Of a stretch of 64,000 bases of DNA, positions 1 to 8,265 are shown piece by piece; within the stretch, counting starts at the first letter, position 1; each line of letters starts with the position of its first letter. Under the pieces are notes generated by a model. The model did no database searches. It had not been told where the DNA came from and worked only from the letters and a program-made list of their open reading frames with translations. This DNA is from [Zimmermannella] alba NBRC 15616. GTDB lineage: Bacteria; Actinomycetota; Actinomycetes; Actinomycetales; Microbacteriaceae. The position numbers and the translations under genes are program-made. The stretch spans positions 434,001-498,000 of the forward strand of contig NZ_BCSO01000001.1 in the NCBI RefSeq assembly GCF_001570905.1, given 5' to 3'.

Positions 1-238
1 CAGCAAGCATTCCGGCGGAGCGGCCGAGCGTGAGCCCCTGATCGCCCTCTTGCGTGGTGGCCGCGATGGCCACGTCATCGACCCGATCCAGTGGAATGTT
101 CGGGTTGCGGTCGAGGACACCTCGGATGGCTTTCACCACCAGGTCGTCGGCTCGGGTCTTCCAGTACATGCCCTTTTCACCGGCGCGTCCGAACGGCGTC
201 CGGATGCCGTCGATGAAGTGCACTTCGCGAGTTGACAC
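1..238 (-). CDS. Thiolase (acetyl-CoA acyltransferase), N-terminal part only
   Basis: The first 79 codons of a thiolase run off the left edge of the window. The reading starts at GTG 238, seven bases after a GGAGG ribosome-binding site, and encodes REVHFIDGIRTPFGR followed by a TTQEGDQG stretch, the typical beginning of the thiolase N-terminal domain. Thiolases join or split acyl-CoA and acetyl-CoA in beta-oxidation or in acetoacetyl-CoA synthesis. The catalytic Cys and His lie outside the window, so a degradative or biosynthetic role cannot be decided. Ribonuclease D lies upstream on the same strand, 109 bases away. Confidence 0.9.
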   Translation of the reverse strand, partial: MSTREVHFIDGIRTPFGRAGEKGMYWKTRADDLVVKAIRGVLDRNPNIPLDRVDDVAIAATTQEGDQGLTLGRSAGMLA

Positions 239-347
239 TGTGCCTCCACATTGTTGCATCGTTGCTTGGCACACATCGTAGGGAGGCTCTCCTGAAGAAC
301 GACTTGACTGGACAATATCGACGAGCGCGAACTGTCTCTACGTGAAG

Positions 348-1544
348 TTATTTGTCGAAACTCACCAGAACCGCGGCGAGCATAGTTGCGGTCTCCTCGA
401 TCTGCCAGGGGCGAGCGCCGAGCGAGACAAGCTCGATGGCCACGCTTGCCGGGGAAACGGGCTCCGGCGGATTCCACGCGAGATGGCGCAGGTGATCAGG
501 AGTGAGCAGGTTCTCGATCGGGAGCGAACGCTCCTCGGCTAGCTCACCGACGAGGTGCTTCACTGCCTGGTAGCGCTCATGCGCAGCAGGGTGGCGCTGC
601 TTCCAGCTGCGGTGGTGCGGCATCGCGTCCGGGTCTCGCGGTGGCGCCTGGAACGGCGCAAGATCAGCATCACGGCCGCGCTCAATGGCTTTCCACCACC
701 GGTCAAGCTCAGTTCGGGACTCGCGGCCCTGGAACTCCTTAAGCTCGGCGAGCTGCTGCTTCGTGCGCGGCGGCTTCTGGGCAATGAGCGCCATGGAGCG
801 GTCGGGGACGAGTCGGCCGGGGGAGACGTCCCGGGTGCGGGCAAGTTCATCGCGGGCGTGCCACAGCTCGTGCGCGATGGCGACGGTTCGGGCGTGACGG
901 GTGCGGGTGCCGACGAACTTCATCCAGGGTTCGCGTTTCGCGGGCACTTCCCGGGCGAGCACGGAAGCGAATTCCTGCTGGGCCCAGACGGACTTGCCTG
1001 CCTCGGCGAGCTTCGTTTCCAGGACATCCCGAAGGTCCACAAGCACCTCAACGTCAAGAGCCGCGTAGGCCAGCCACGTTTCGGGCAGAGGGCGAGTTGA
1101 CCAGTCGTCCGCGGAGTGGGCCTTTGCAAGGCGGACGCCGAGAAGTTCTTCCGTGACCGCACCGAGGCCAACACGCTCGAGACCGAGCAGGCGCGCTCCG
1201 AGTTCAGTGTCAAAGATTCGGACGGGATGGAGGCCCAGCTCGCGCAGGCAGGGCAGATCCATGGCGGCGGCGTGGAAGACCCACTCTTCGTCGGCGATGA
1301 CGTCGTTGAGGGGTGAGAGGTTCTCAAAGGCCAGCGGGTCGATGAGGAGCGTCCCGGCACCTCGGCGATATATCTGCACGAGGTAGGCGCGCTCAGAATA
1401 GCGGTAGCTCGAAGCGCGTTCAGCATCGAGTGCAACGGGCCCGTGACCTGCTTCCAGGCGCGCACATGCGGCCTCGAGCTCCTCAGGGGTGTCGATAAGG
1501 TCGAGGCCGCCCTCGCTCAGACGCTCAGTATCTCGGTCGCTCAC
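348..1544 (-). CDS. rnd: Ribonuclease D (HRDC domain)
   Basis: A 398-residue 3'-to-5' exoribonuclease of the DEDDy family, expected to trim tRNA and other RNA 3' ends in the cytoplasm. The metal ligands are visible: D40 and E42 in ALDAERA, D96 in FHAAAMDLPCL, and Y160/D164 in LAYAALDVEVL. The C-terminal half (roughly 215-300) matches an HRDC nucleic-acid-binding domain. The start is GTG 1544, which overlaps the stop of the DUF3000 gene by GTGA, so the two are probably translationally coupled. This DUF3000-rnd pairing is usual in actinobacteria. Confidence 0.92.
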   Translation of the reverse strand: MSDRDTERLSEGGLDLIDTPEELEAACARLEAGHGPVALDAERASSYRYSERAYLVQIYRRGAGTLLIDPLAFENLSPLNDVIADEEWVFHAAAMDLPCLRELGLHPVRIFDTELGARLLGLERVGLGAVTEELLGVRLAKAHSADDWSTRPLPETWLAYAALDVEVLVDLRDVLETKLAEAGKSVWAQQEFASVLAREVPAKREPWMKFVGTRTRHARTVAIAHELWHARDELARTRDVSPGRLVPDRSMALIAQKPPRTKQQLAELKEFQGRESRTELDRWWKAIERGRDADLAPFQAPPRDPDAMPHHRSWKQRHPAAHERYQAVKHLVGELAEERSLPIENLLTPDHLRHLAWNPPEPVSPASVAIELVSLGARPWQIEETATMLAAVLVSFDK

Positions 1545-2128
1545 GCGCGCCTCCGGGGACGAAGAACCGTCACGCCCTCACTCTCAACCGGCGGAAGACC
1601 CGCGAGCATGCACAGGAGTTCACCCCAGGCGGCGGCATGTGCGCCGAGGTCGAGGTCGCGCGGCGTCCACGAGGCGCGGAGTTCAATCTGGGCACCTTCG
1701 CCCTGCTCGGCAAGTTCGCCGTATCCCTTGGAATTAATGGTGGTGGCGGTCCCAGAGGGGTGATCGTAGGCAGCGCCGCGTGAGTCGAGCGCGTCAATGA
1801 GCCACGACCAGGCTACATCGGCGAGGAAGGGATCCACGCCAATCTCCGTTTCGAGCGGCGCCTGGGCAAAGCAGACGACGCGGAAGTCACCACGCCAGGC
1901 TTCCGGCTCAGCCTCGTCGTGCAGCAGGATGAAGCGGCCCGTGCCGAGATCGGAGTCCTCGCCGTGGACTCGCGGCTGGACGTCGCCCGAGAGTGCAAGG
2001 GCCTCCGGCGCGAGATTGGCTGGTGGACGGATCTCGCTCACGACGAGCTCAGAGCGGAACTCGACGGCGCGCACGGAGGCTGCGGCCGCATCGAAGCGGG
2101 GAGCTACACGGTGCAAGGAGACAACCAC
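1541..2128 (-). CDS. DUF3000 domain protein
   Basis: A 195-residue protein of a family restricted to actinobacteria whose function is unknown. Family signatures seen are the sequences around TGRFILLHDEAE, VAWSWLIDAL, IELRASWTP and ELLCMLAGLPPV near the C-terminus. I chose GTG 2128 because the family similarity begins a few residues later and the upstream extension looks non-coding. No strong ribosome-binding site precedes it, so the start could be off by a few codons. It lies upstream of and overlaps rnd by 4 nt. Its 5' end is divergent from the alpha/beta hydrolase gene, with an 81-bp gap for both promoters. Confidence 0.85.
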   Translation of the reverse strand: MVVSLHRVAPRFDAAAASVRAVEFRSELVVSEIRPPANLAPEALALSGDVQPRVHGEDSDLGTGRFILLHDEAEPEAWRGDFRVVCFAQAPLETEIGVDPFLADVAWSWLIDALDSRGAAYDHPSGTATTINSKGYGELAEQGEGAQIELRASWTPRDLDLGAHAAAWGELLCMLAGLPPVESEGVTVLRPRRRA

Positions 2129-2209
2129 GCTGGCGAGATTAGACTCGACACGACCATGCCTCACCCAGGCGCGCCGATTCCCCGCGCCCCTGCCCAGAAA
2201 GAGCGAGAC

Positions 2210-3406
2210 ATGTCCGAGCCGCAGCGTCACTGTGCATCGACGATTGCGTCTGCCCTCAAGGTCACGAGCTGGGCGCTCCTCGGTGCCTTGATCACGCTTG
2301 GTGCCGTCACGGTGACCAGCACGGTGACTGCGGCGCGGGCCATTGTTCGTCCGGCGAAGCGCAAGCGCGAACCCGTCCGGGTCATGCGGGCGGATGAACA
2401 GACGCACACGCTCACGACGCGGGCTGTGGTCGAGGCTCGTGCGCCAGGCAGCTACACGGTTCTCTACCGGGACGGTGTTGCCTTGCTCGGGGACATCGTC
2501 GAACAAACCCGGCGGAGCGTGACCCGGCGCGTGGTCGCGTGGAACGGTGCCGCGCCCTGGGATGCCCAGTGGGTGCGGTACACCTCCGCACCCGAACTCA
2601 CGCACACCGAGCTCGAGATCCCGGTTGAAGACGTTGAGATTGCTACGGAACTCGGCGCACTTCCCGCGTGGCTGTTCCCGCAGGCATCCTCGAACGATGA
2701 TTGGGCGATTCACGTTCACGGTCGCGGTGCGAGTCGCCGCGAACCGCTGCGTGGTGTCCGCCAAGCGCATCGCGAGGGGTGGACGAGTCTCGTCATCAGC
2801 TACCGCAACGACGCCGATTGGCGGCCGAGCGCCGATGGACGCTACGGCCTCGGGCTCACCGAGGCGCAGGATGTCGCGGCCGCGCTGCGGTACGCACGGT
2901 CTCACGGTGCGACGCGCATCATGCTCGTGGGGTGGTCGATGGGTGGGGCTGCTGTGCTCGCGACGCTCCTCGACGGGGACGCGGAAGACGTGGTTGCCAT
3001 CATGCTCGAATCGCCCGTCACGAGCTGGCTCGACGTCTTCCGGTTCGAAGCGCGGGAGATTGGACTCTTGCCGTGGATTGCGCCGCTCGCGTGGCGCCTG
3101 CTCCGTTCGCCGCTGGCTCCGCTCACCACGGGTGTCGCCGACCCGCTCGAACTCGAACGGCTAGAAGTGCACGAGCGTGGGGATGAACTTCGCGTGCCGA
3201 TCCTCATCCTGCATTCGAAGCAAGATCGCGTCGTGCCGTACCGCTCAAGCCGCAGACTCCACCGACTACGGCCGGAGCTTGTTCAACTCGAGATCTTCCC
3301 GCGCGGCCTCCACACGCGCCTGTGGAACGACGACCCCACACGGTGGAACGATGTCGTCCGCGCCTGGTTCAGGCGTCACCGCTGCCCTCGTCGGGCGGAG
3401 AGGTGA
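2210..3406 (+). CDS. Membrane-anchored alpha/beta hydrolase
   Basis: A 398-residue protein with an N-terminal transmembrane segment at about residues 18-42 and a C-terminal alpha/beta hydrolase domain. The nucleophile elbow is GWSMGG (S243). Likely partners are D339 in LHSKQDRVVP and H368 in PRGLHTRLW, so the triad is complete. The substrate cannot be told; related proteins are annotated as esterases or peptidases. The start is ATG 2210, preceded by a purine-rich AGAAAGAGCGAGA. The end overlaps the convergent RibD-like gene by 31 bases. Confidence 0.85.
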   Translation: MSEPQRHCASTIASALKVTSWALLGALITLGAVTVTSTVTAARAIVRPAKRKREPVRVMRADEQTHTLTTRAVVEARAPGSYTVLYRDGVALLGDIVEQTRRSVTRRVVAWNGAAPWDAQWVRYTSAPELTHTELEIPVEDVEIATELGALPAWLFPQASSNDDWAIHVHGRGASRREPLRGVRQAHREGWTSLVISYRNDADWRPSADGRYGLGLTEAQDVAAALRYARSHGATRIMLVGWSMGGAAVLATLLDGDAEDVVAIMLESPVTSWLDVFRFEAREIGLLPWIAPLAWRLLRSPLAPLTTGVADPLELERLEVHERGDELRVPILILHSKQDRVVPYRSSRRLHRLRPELVQLEIFPRGLHTRLWNDDPTRWNDVVRAWFRRHRCPRRAER

Positions 3407-4158
3407 AGGAGGCACTCTTCGCGTACGAGTCGGTGATAGAGGTAGCCGAGCTCGTCAGAGGCCAAGAGATAACGCTGCCAGTGCTGTTCGCGACGAGAGC
3501 CGGGGAGGTCAGTGGCATCCGGCGCACCGAAGACAGGCGCCTCGGTGAGACACACTTCGTCCAGGAGTTCCGCGTCGAGGCACTGGGTGATGAGGCGGTG
3601 TCCACCTTCAACCACCACACGTCCGTACCCCTCATCGGCAAGCACTGAACGCAGGGCCGACACGTCGACGGCGTCGTCCTTGAGCGGGGGATGTAGGACG
3701 GGTGCCCCGGGGAGCGTCTCGTCAACCCGCGCACGTGCGACAGGCGGGCAGAGCACGAGGCAATTCGTCTCGGCTTCTTCTCGCGGGAGCCGGTGGCCGC
3801 TGAGATTTCCCGAGCCGGTGACAATAACGAGCGTGCCGCCGCCAGTGGGCGCATGCTGCTCGTTTCGCACGGTCTCCGCACCGACGAGCACGGCGTCACT
3901 CATCGCTCGAATGCGCTGCAGGATAGCCCGGTCGGCACGGTTCGAGAGAGAGTCGCTTGTCCCATCAGGGCCTGCGACCTTGCCGTTCAGGCTGCCGATC
4001 ATGTTCATCCGCCACCACGAGGCTGGCGTCGTATACCAACGGTCAAGCTCTGCCTTGGCTGTGTCGTTGCCGAGGTCGATGGTGGGCGCCACATCTCTGC
4101 TGCGCGAGCGCAGGAGCGTGAGCTGCGTAGCGCTCGGCATGGAGTCGATCGCTGCCAC
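3376..4158 (-). CDS. RibD C-terminal domain reductase (dihydrofolate reductase-like)
   Basis: A 260-residue protein of the RibD C-terminal/dihydrofolate reductase fold. It shows the family signatures NMIGSLNGKVAG, AVLVGAETVR and VVEGGHRLITQ, which bind NADPH and substrate in pyrimidine reductases. No deaminase domain is attached and no other riboflavin gene is near, so a stand-alone reductase of unknown substrate is the safest call. The start is GTG 4158 with GAAGG upstream. It begins 2 nt after the SufE stop, suggesting one transcript with sufE and the sulfurtransferase. The 3' end overlaps the convergent hydrolase by 31 nt. Confidence 0.85.
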   Translation of the reverse strand: MAAIDSMPSATQLTLLRSRSRDVAPTIDLGNDTAKAELDRWYTTPASWWRMNMIGSLNGKVAGPDGTSDSLSNRADRAILQRIRAMSDAVLVGAETVRNEQHAPTGGGTLVIVTGSGNLSGHRLPREEAETNCLVLCPPVARARVDETLPGAPVLHPPLKDDAVDVSALRSVLADEGYGRVVVEGGHRLITQCLDAELLDEVCLTEAPVFGAPDATDLPGSRREQHWQRYLLASDELGYLYHRLVREECLLHLSARRGQR

Positions 4159-4160
4159 AG

Positions 4161-4601
4161 CTAGCCTTCGTTGCCGGCGAGTGCCTCACGCACCTGCCGC
4201 TTGGCGCGGGCAATCATGCCAACCATGCCGCGCAGACGCAGCGGCGACACGATGCGCGTGAGTCCGAGCTCGAAGGGCGTGTCATCCGGGAGTGCAAGAA
4301 ATTCCTCGGAACCCAGGCCTTCGACACCCTGCGCGAGGATCGACGCGAAACCGCGCGTGGTGGGCGCCTCCTTGGGGGCCGTGGCGTGAATGTGCACCTT
4401 CTGCTCGTCGTCGAGTTCCGCAAAGAGGTAGACGGGTGACTGACATTCGAGCACCTGCTCCATGAGGTCAGGGTGGTCCGCGAGGTGCTCGGGAAGCTCA
4501 GGCAGATCGTTCGCGAATTCGAGGAGCAGGTTGAGCTTCTCCTGATCCGGCAGCGCCTCAATGTCGGCGCGAAGCTCAGTGAAGAACGCGGGCAGAGTCA
4601 T
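4161..4601 (-). CDS. sufE: SufE family sulfur-transfer protein
   Basis: A 146-residue SufE-like protein. In SufE the conserved cysteine accepts persulfide sulfur from a SufS desulfurase for iron-sulfur cluster assembly; here it is C53 in LECQSPVYL. Length and the motif RGFASILAQGVEGL fit the family. The start is ATG 4601 with GAGGAG 5 nt upstream. It lies downstream of a thiosulfate sulfurtransferase gene on the same strand, an arrangement common in actinobacteria, where the pair may cooperate in sulfur trafficking. No suf operon is present in this window. Confidence 0.9.
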   Translation of the reverse strand: MTLPAFFTELRADIEALPDQEKLNLLLEFANDLPELPEHLADHPDLMEQVLECQSPVYLFAELDDEQKVHIHATAPKEAPTTRGFASILAQGVEGLGSEEFLALPDDTPFELGLTRIVSPLRLRGMVGMIARAKRQVREALAGNEG

Positions 4602-4638
4602 ACAGCTCCTCGAAATGTGCCGGTGTTTCGTCGAACGA

Positions 4639-4688
4639 GACGACGCCCCACGAGGGTACCGAACCGGCCTGTCTCGAAGGGCGTCGTC
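4639..4688. repeat. 10-bp inverted repeat between sufE and sulfurtransferase
   Basis: GACGACGCCC (4639-4648) and GGGCGTCGTC (4679-4688) are perfect inverted arms separated by 30 bases. They lie in the 98-bp gap between the sulfurtransferase stop and the sufE start. The structure could attenuate or partly terminate minus-strand transcription, but no T tract follows, so the role is uncertain. Confidence 0.4.
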
Positions 4689-4699
4689 GCAGGATCGAG

Positions 4700-5596
4700 T
4701 CAGCGGGGGAGGTCGCCGCGTTCTTCGCCAGTCACGATCGGAGCGCCGACAAGGGAGCCCCACTCCGTCCACGAACCGTCGTAGTTGCGCGCACCGTCAA
4801 TCCCGAGCAGGTGCTTGAGCGCGAACCACGTGTGACTCGAGCGCTCACCAATACGGCAGTACACGATCACGTCGTCGCTGTCGTTCAGGCCAGCTTCGTT
4901 GCGGTAAAGCGCGTTGAGTTCTTCGATTGGACGGTAGCGGCCCGTCTCATCTACGGCCTTCTTCCACGGCACGGATGCTGCGGTCGGTACGTGTCCTGCG
5001 CGGAGCGCGCCTTCTTCGGGGTAGTCCGGTGCGCTCGTGCGGGTGCCAGCGTATTCCTCGGGGGAGCGGACATCGATAAACGGCTTCCCGAAGTGCTGCA
5101 TGAGGTCGTCACGGAAGGCGCGGAGCGTGCGGTCGTCGCGCTCGATGACGGGGTAGTTGCTCGGGGTCGGCGTCGGTCGCTCGGTCGTGAGTTCGCGGCC
5201 CTCGGCGATCCATGCATCACGTCCGCCATCCATGAGGCGAACGTCTTCGTGACCAAAGAGCTCGAAAATCCAGAGCCCGTATGCCGCCCACCAGTTCGAC
5301 TTGTCGCCGTAGAACACGACCGTGTCGTCGCGCGAGATGCCGCGTTCGGACAGGAGCTTCGCGAAGCCTTCCCCGTCAACGAAGTCGCGGCGAACCGGGT
5401 CGTTGAGGTCCACATGCCAGTCGAGCTTGAGGGCGCCAGGGATGTGCCCAACTTCATAGAGGAGGACGTCTTCGTCACATTCCACGATGACGAGTCCTTC
5501 GTCGCCGCGGTGGGCTTCCACCCACTCGGTTGACACGAGCCGCTCGGGGTGAGCGTAACCGGCGAATCGATCGTTGACTTCTGCGGGAACGGGCAT
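4700..5596 (-). CDS. Thiosulfate sulfurtransferase (two rhodanese domains)
   Basis: A 298-residue tandem rhodanese protein. The C-terminal domain carries the active-site loop [12 protein letters not shown] with catalytic C247. The N-terminal domain has VFYGDKSNW at the equivalent position and no cysteine, as usual for the inactive half. These enzymes move sulfane sulfur from thiosulfate (or 3-mercaptopyruvate) to an acceptor. The start is ATG 5596 with GAGGAG upstream. A longer in-frame reading extends far upstream on this strand but crosses the zapE, DUF456 and tRNA-Val genes and is not real. It is followed by sufE. Confidence 0.92.
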   Translation of the reverse strand: MPVPAEVNDRFAGYAHPERLVSTEWVEAHRGDEGLVIVECDEDVLLYEVGHIPGALKLDWHVDLNDPVRRDFVDGEGFAKLLSERGISRDDTVVFYGDKSNWWAAYGLWIFELFGHEDVRLMDGGRDAWIAEGRELTTERPTPTPSNYPVIERDDRTLRAFRDDLMQHFGKPFIDVRSPEEYAGTRTSAPDYPEEGALRAGHVPTAASVPWKKAVDETGRYRPIEELNALYRNEAGLNDSDDVIVYCRIGERSSHTWFALKHLLGIDGARNYDGSWTEWGSLVGAPIVTGEERGDLPR

Positions 5597-5761
5597 CAGA
5601 GACTCCTCGGGACGACGGCCTGCTCGAGGTTGGAGCGAACAGCAATCACTCAGCGTAGGCGATTGTGCTCTCCAACTCGTTCGCGCCGCGAGAAATGTCG
5701 AAGTGTGACGCGCGTAGGCTGTACCCCCGAACCCTGCCCCTGTTTGACGAAGGATGTGCGC

Positions 5762-6817
5762 GTGAGCGACGGCCGAATTCTCCATCTCACTGAACTGCAG
5801 CCGGAGGTCACGCCCGAGCAAATGGTCGCGGCGCTCGTGCCGCCGCCGCAGTTCGATACGGCGAGTTTCGAGAGCTACCGGCCCGACCCTGAATACCCCT
5901 CGCAGGCAGAAGCGGTTGAGATGTGCATGCGCTTTGCCGGGAAGAAGCCGCAGACGAAGTCCTCGGGTGGCTTCTTTGGCATGTTCAAGCGTCAGCCCGA
6001 AATGAAGCCGGGCATTTATCTTGATGGTGGCTTCGGTGTGGGTAAGACCCACTTGCTCGCCTCGATCTGGCACGCACACCCGGGCCGCAAGTACTTCGGC
6101 ACCTTCCTCGAGTACACCTCGCTCATTGGTGCCCTCGGCTACCAGGAGGCCGTGCGTACGATGCGCGGCTGCCAGCTCATTGCTATCGACGAGTTCGAGC
6201 TCGATGACCCGGGCGACACGATGATGATGTCGAAGTTCCTCGGCGAGCTTGTCGACTCGGGTACCTCCATTGCGGCCACGAGTAACACGCCGCCGAATGC
6301 CCTCGGCGAAGGCCGCTTCGCTGCCCAGGACTTCCTCCGTGAGATCACGAAGCTCGCGGATGTGTTCCAGACCCTCCGTATCGACGGCACCGACTACCGT
6401 CGCCGTGATTTCGAGGGCCACGCGGTGCGCGTGAGCGACGGGAGCCTCGCCCGCCTCGTGGATGAGCGCGTCAAGGCCGGGGGAGTCGTGGCACACGACC
6501 GCTTTGACGATCTGATTGCCCACCTCGCGAAGGTGCACCCCTCGAAGTACATCCGGATGATCGAAGGCGTCACAGCACTCGCCCTCGATGACGTCCACGA
6601 GTTGCACGACCAGGCAGATGCCCTGCGCTTCGTGGCGTTCATCGACCGTGTGTACGACGCGGAGATCCCGATCATTGCCTCGGGCGTTTCGCTCGACGGC
6701 ATTTTTGCTGGCGGCATGATCGACGGCGGCTACCGCAAGAAGTACCTGCGCTGTGTCTCGCGACTCATCGCGTCCACTGGCGCAGCGAACATTCCCGAGG
6801 CAGACCACCTCTCGTAG
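5762..6817 (+). CDS. zapE: ZapE/AFG1-like cell division ATPase
   Basis: A 351-residue AAA-type ATPase of the AFG1/ZapE family. Walker A is GGFGVGKTH (89-97) and Walker [12 protein letters not shown] (139-149), followed by the family's TMMMSKFL segment and SNTPP sensor. In E. coli, ZapE destabilises FtsZ rings; the role in actinobacteria is less clear. I chose GTG 5762 because AAGGA sits about 8 nt upstream. GTG 5756 is in frame but too close to that site. It is divergent from the sulfurtransferase gene across 165 bp. Confidence 0.88.
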   Translation: MSDGRILHLTELQPEVTPEQMVAALVPPPQFDTASFESYRPDPEYPSQAEAVEMCMRFAGKKPQTKSSGGFFGMFKRQPEMKPGIYLDGGFGVGKTHLLASIWHAHPGRKYFGTFLEYTSLIGALGYQEAVRTMRGCQLIAIDEFELDDPGDTMMMSKFLGELVDSGTSIAATSNTPPNALGEGRFAAQDFLREITKLADVFQTLRIDGTDYRRRDFEGHAVRVSDGSLARLVDERVKAGGVVAHDRFDDLIAHLAKVHPSKYIRMIEGVTALALDDVHELHDQADALRFVAFIDRVYDAEIPIIASGVSLDGIFAGGMIDGGYRKKYLRCVSRLIASTGAANIPEADHLS

Positions 6818-6886
6818 CGCATGCCCGTGCGAGACGGCCCGCTCCATTATCAGGATGAGCGCCTGCTGTCTCGATAGCGTCGAAGC

Positions 6887-7417
6887 ATGCAAATTGGCGA
6901 TGTGACGATCGATCCGGACATTCTCGCCGCGATTGCGGCGGTCGTGCTGTCCATCATTGGCCTCTTTGGCATCGTGCTGCCGGTGTTGCCCGGCAGCATC
7001 ACGATTGCCGTGGGATTCCTCATCTGGGCGATCGTGAGTGGCACGGTCGGGGGATGGGTGTTCTTCGGCATTGCCGCAGTGCTGCTCCTCATCGGCAACA
7101 TCAGCGGTGCCGTGTTGACAGGCCGTGGACTGAAACAGCGCGAGATCCCGACCCGAAGCGTCACGATCGCCATCCTCGTCGGCATTGTCGGCATGTTCGT
7201 CTTGCCGGCGTTCGGCCTCCTGATCGGCTTCGTGGTTGGCCTTGTGGGCGCCGAGTACTACCGCGTGCGCGATTGGGGGGATGCGGTGGACTCGAGCCTC
7301 GCAGCGCTCAAGGCCCTCGGCATCGGCATGCTCATCGAGATGGGCTGTGCGCTCACCTCGGTGCTCTTGCTTGCTGTCGCGATCGTGTGCCACTTCATGT
7401 GGTGGAACGCGAACTAG
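6887..7417 (+). CDS. DUF456 family membrane protein
   Basis: A 176-residue integral membrane protein of the DUF456 family, function unknown. About five to six hydrophobic helices are visible. The first covers IVLPVLPGS, the conserved Pro-rich DUF456 motif; the last covers [15 protein letters not shown]. The start is ATG 6887, with only a weak CGAAG upstream. A perfect 16-bp terminator hairpin lies 30 bp downstream, so it is probably a single-gene or zapE-linked transcript. Confidence 0.85.
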   Translation: MQIGDVTIDPDILAAIAAVVLSIIGLFGIVLPVLPGSITIAVGFLIWAIVSGTVGGWVFFGIAAVLLLIGNISGAVLTGRGLKQREIPTRSVTIAILVGIVGMFVLPAFGLLIGFVVGLVGAEYYRVRDWGDAVDSSLAALKALGIGMLIEMGCALTSVLLLAVAIVCHFMWWNAN

Positions 7418-7447
7418 GCGCACACGATATGTCTCGCCAGAGACAGT

Positions 7448-7483
7448 AAATGGCCCCGCAGGAGTGTTCCTGCGGGGCCATTT
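7448..7483. terminator. Bidirectional Rho-independent terminator
   Basis: A perfect 16-bp inverted repeat (7448-7463 and 7468-7483) with a GTGT loop begins with AAA and ends with TTT on either strand. It can stop transcription of the DUF456 gene from the left and of tRNA-Val(CAC) from the right. Confidence 0.9.
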
Positions 7484-7485
7484 CG

Positions 7486-7561
7486 TGGTGGGCGATGCCG
7501 GGCTCGAACCGACGACCTCTTCCGTGTGAAGGAAGCGCGCTACCAGCTGCGCCAATCGCCC
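7486..7561 (-). tRNA. tRNA-Val (anticodon CAC)
   Basis: A 73-nt cloverleaf plus an encoded CCA (7486-7488). The acceptor stem GGGCGAT pairs with ATCGCCC. The anticodon stem CTTCC/GGAAG holds the loop TTCACAC, anticodon CAC reading GTG codons. The T loop is TTCGAGC. It is the only one of the four tRNAs here with an encoded CCA, and it is transcribed toward the terminator at 7448-7483. Confidence 0.95.
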
Positions 7562-7708
7562 TTACAACGAGGATCAACTATGCCACAAAAATGCACGCTT
7601 TGCATCGCGATCGGCATGCTCGCACGTCACGTTCGTCACACGAGTTCACGCGCGTCACGTTCGCCACGCCGTGTGACCTGGGGTTTTAAGTTGTTGTTGG
7701 GTGAGATT

Positions 7709-7736
7709 TTGCAATCGTCCCCGATTCGGTTAGAGT
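7709..7736 (+). promoter_or_regulatory. Putative promoter of the tRNA Gly-Cys-Val cluster
   Basis: TTGCAA (7709-7714) and TAGAGT (7731-7736) are separated by 16 bp, about 55 bp upstream of tRNA-Gly. Spacing and composition fit a sigma-70-type promoter. The call rests on motif matching only. Confidence 0.5.
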
Positions 7737-7790
7737 CATTGACGCGCCGAACGAGGGAAGCGAAAGCAGCCCAGAGTTCGGAAGGTAAAT

Positions 7791-7863
7791 GCGGATGTGG
7801 CGCAGTTGGTAGCGCATCACCTTGCCAAGGTGAGGGTCGCGAGTTCGAGTCTCGTCATCCGCT
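7791..7863 (+). tRNA. tRNA-Gly (anticodon GCC)
   Basis: A 73-nt cloverleaf. The acceptor stem GCGGATG pairs with CATCCGC. The anticodon stem TCACC/GGTGA encloses TTGCCAA, anticodon GCC for GGC/GGU. The T arm is GCGAG-TTCGAGT-CTCGT, with a G·T closing pair. CCA is not encoded. First of three co-oriented tRNA genes. Confidence 0.95.
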
Positions 7864-7910
7864 CGAGTGTCACCAGGGCTTGGCCCAGGTAGCACGGGGT
7901 TAACCCACAC

Positions 7911-7981
7911 GGTGACGTGGCCGAGAGGCGAGGCAGCGGCCTGCAAAGCCGTCAACACGGGTTCGAATCCCGTCGTCACCT
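7911..7981 (+). tRNA. tRNA-Cys (anticodon GCA)
   Basis: A 71-nt cloverleaf. The acceptor stem GGTGACG pairs with CGTCACC. The loop CTGCAAA gives anticodon GCA. A short 3-bp D stem is typical of tRNA-Cys. The T arm is ACGGG-TTCGAAT-CCCGT. CCA is not encoded. It lies 47 bp after tRNA-Gly. Confidence 0.95.
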
Positions 7982-8072
7982 CGGTGCACAACAGATTGAG
8001 GGCGCCTTCGGGCGTCCTTGGCCGTGTTCGCTATCTTCGATACGATCACGTGTGCGATCTCCTCGGAGATAC

Positions 8073-8144
8073 GCGCGATTGGCGCAGTGGTAGCGCGCTT
8101 CCTTGACACGGAAGAGGTCACTGGTTCGAACCCAGTATCGCGCA
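8073..8144 (+). tRNA. tRNA-Val (anticodon GAC)
   Basis: A 72-nt cloverleaf. The acceptor stem GCGCGAT pairs with ATCGCGC. The anticodon stem CTTCC/GGAAG encloses TTGACAC, anticodon GAC for GUC/GUU. The T arm is ACTGG-TTCGAAC-CCAGT. CCA is not encoded. The anticodon stem is identical to that of tRNA-Val(CAC) at 7486-7561, fitting divergence from a common gene. Confidence 0.95.
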
Positions 8145-8148
8145 CAGC

Positions 8149-8175
8149 AAGCCCCCGCTTCGGCGGGGGCTTTTT
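8149..8175 (+). terminator. Rho-independent terminator after the tRNA cluster
   Basis: A 10-bp perfect stem (AAGCCCCCGC and GCGGGGGCTT) with a TTCG tetraloop, ending in a T5 run. It lies directly after tRNA-Val(GAC). Confidence 0.92.
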
Positions 8176-8209
8176 GTGTCCGCGGCGCAACAGCCTCTCG
8201 CACTTCACA

Positions 8210-8237
8210 CGCGATATATCGCGAGCTGGTTTATGCT
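8210..8237 (+). promoter_or_regulatory. Palindromic operator over a putative promoter
   Basis: CGCGATATATCGCG (8210-8223) is a perfect 14-bp palindrome. A possible -10 box TATGCT follows at 8232-8237, which places the palindrome over the -35 region. AT-rich dyads of this kind are used by repressors such as PadR-type proteins. No such regulator gene remains nearby. It precedes the small gene at 8266. Confidence 0.5.
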
Positions 8238-8265
8238 CGCTCCATCTCGACAGATGGAGGTCATG

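Noticed and set aside
5597-7555. Long minus-strand extension in frame with the sulfurtransferase (951 codons in total)
   Set aside because: It runs antisense through zapE and the DUF456 gene and into tRNA-Val(CAC). The sulfurtransferase family start with a ribosome-binding site is at 5596. High GC makes long antisense frames common.
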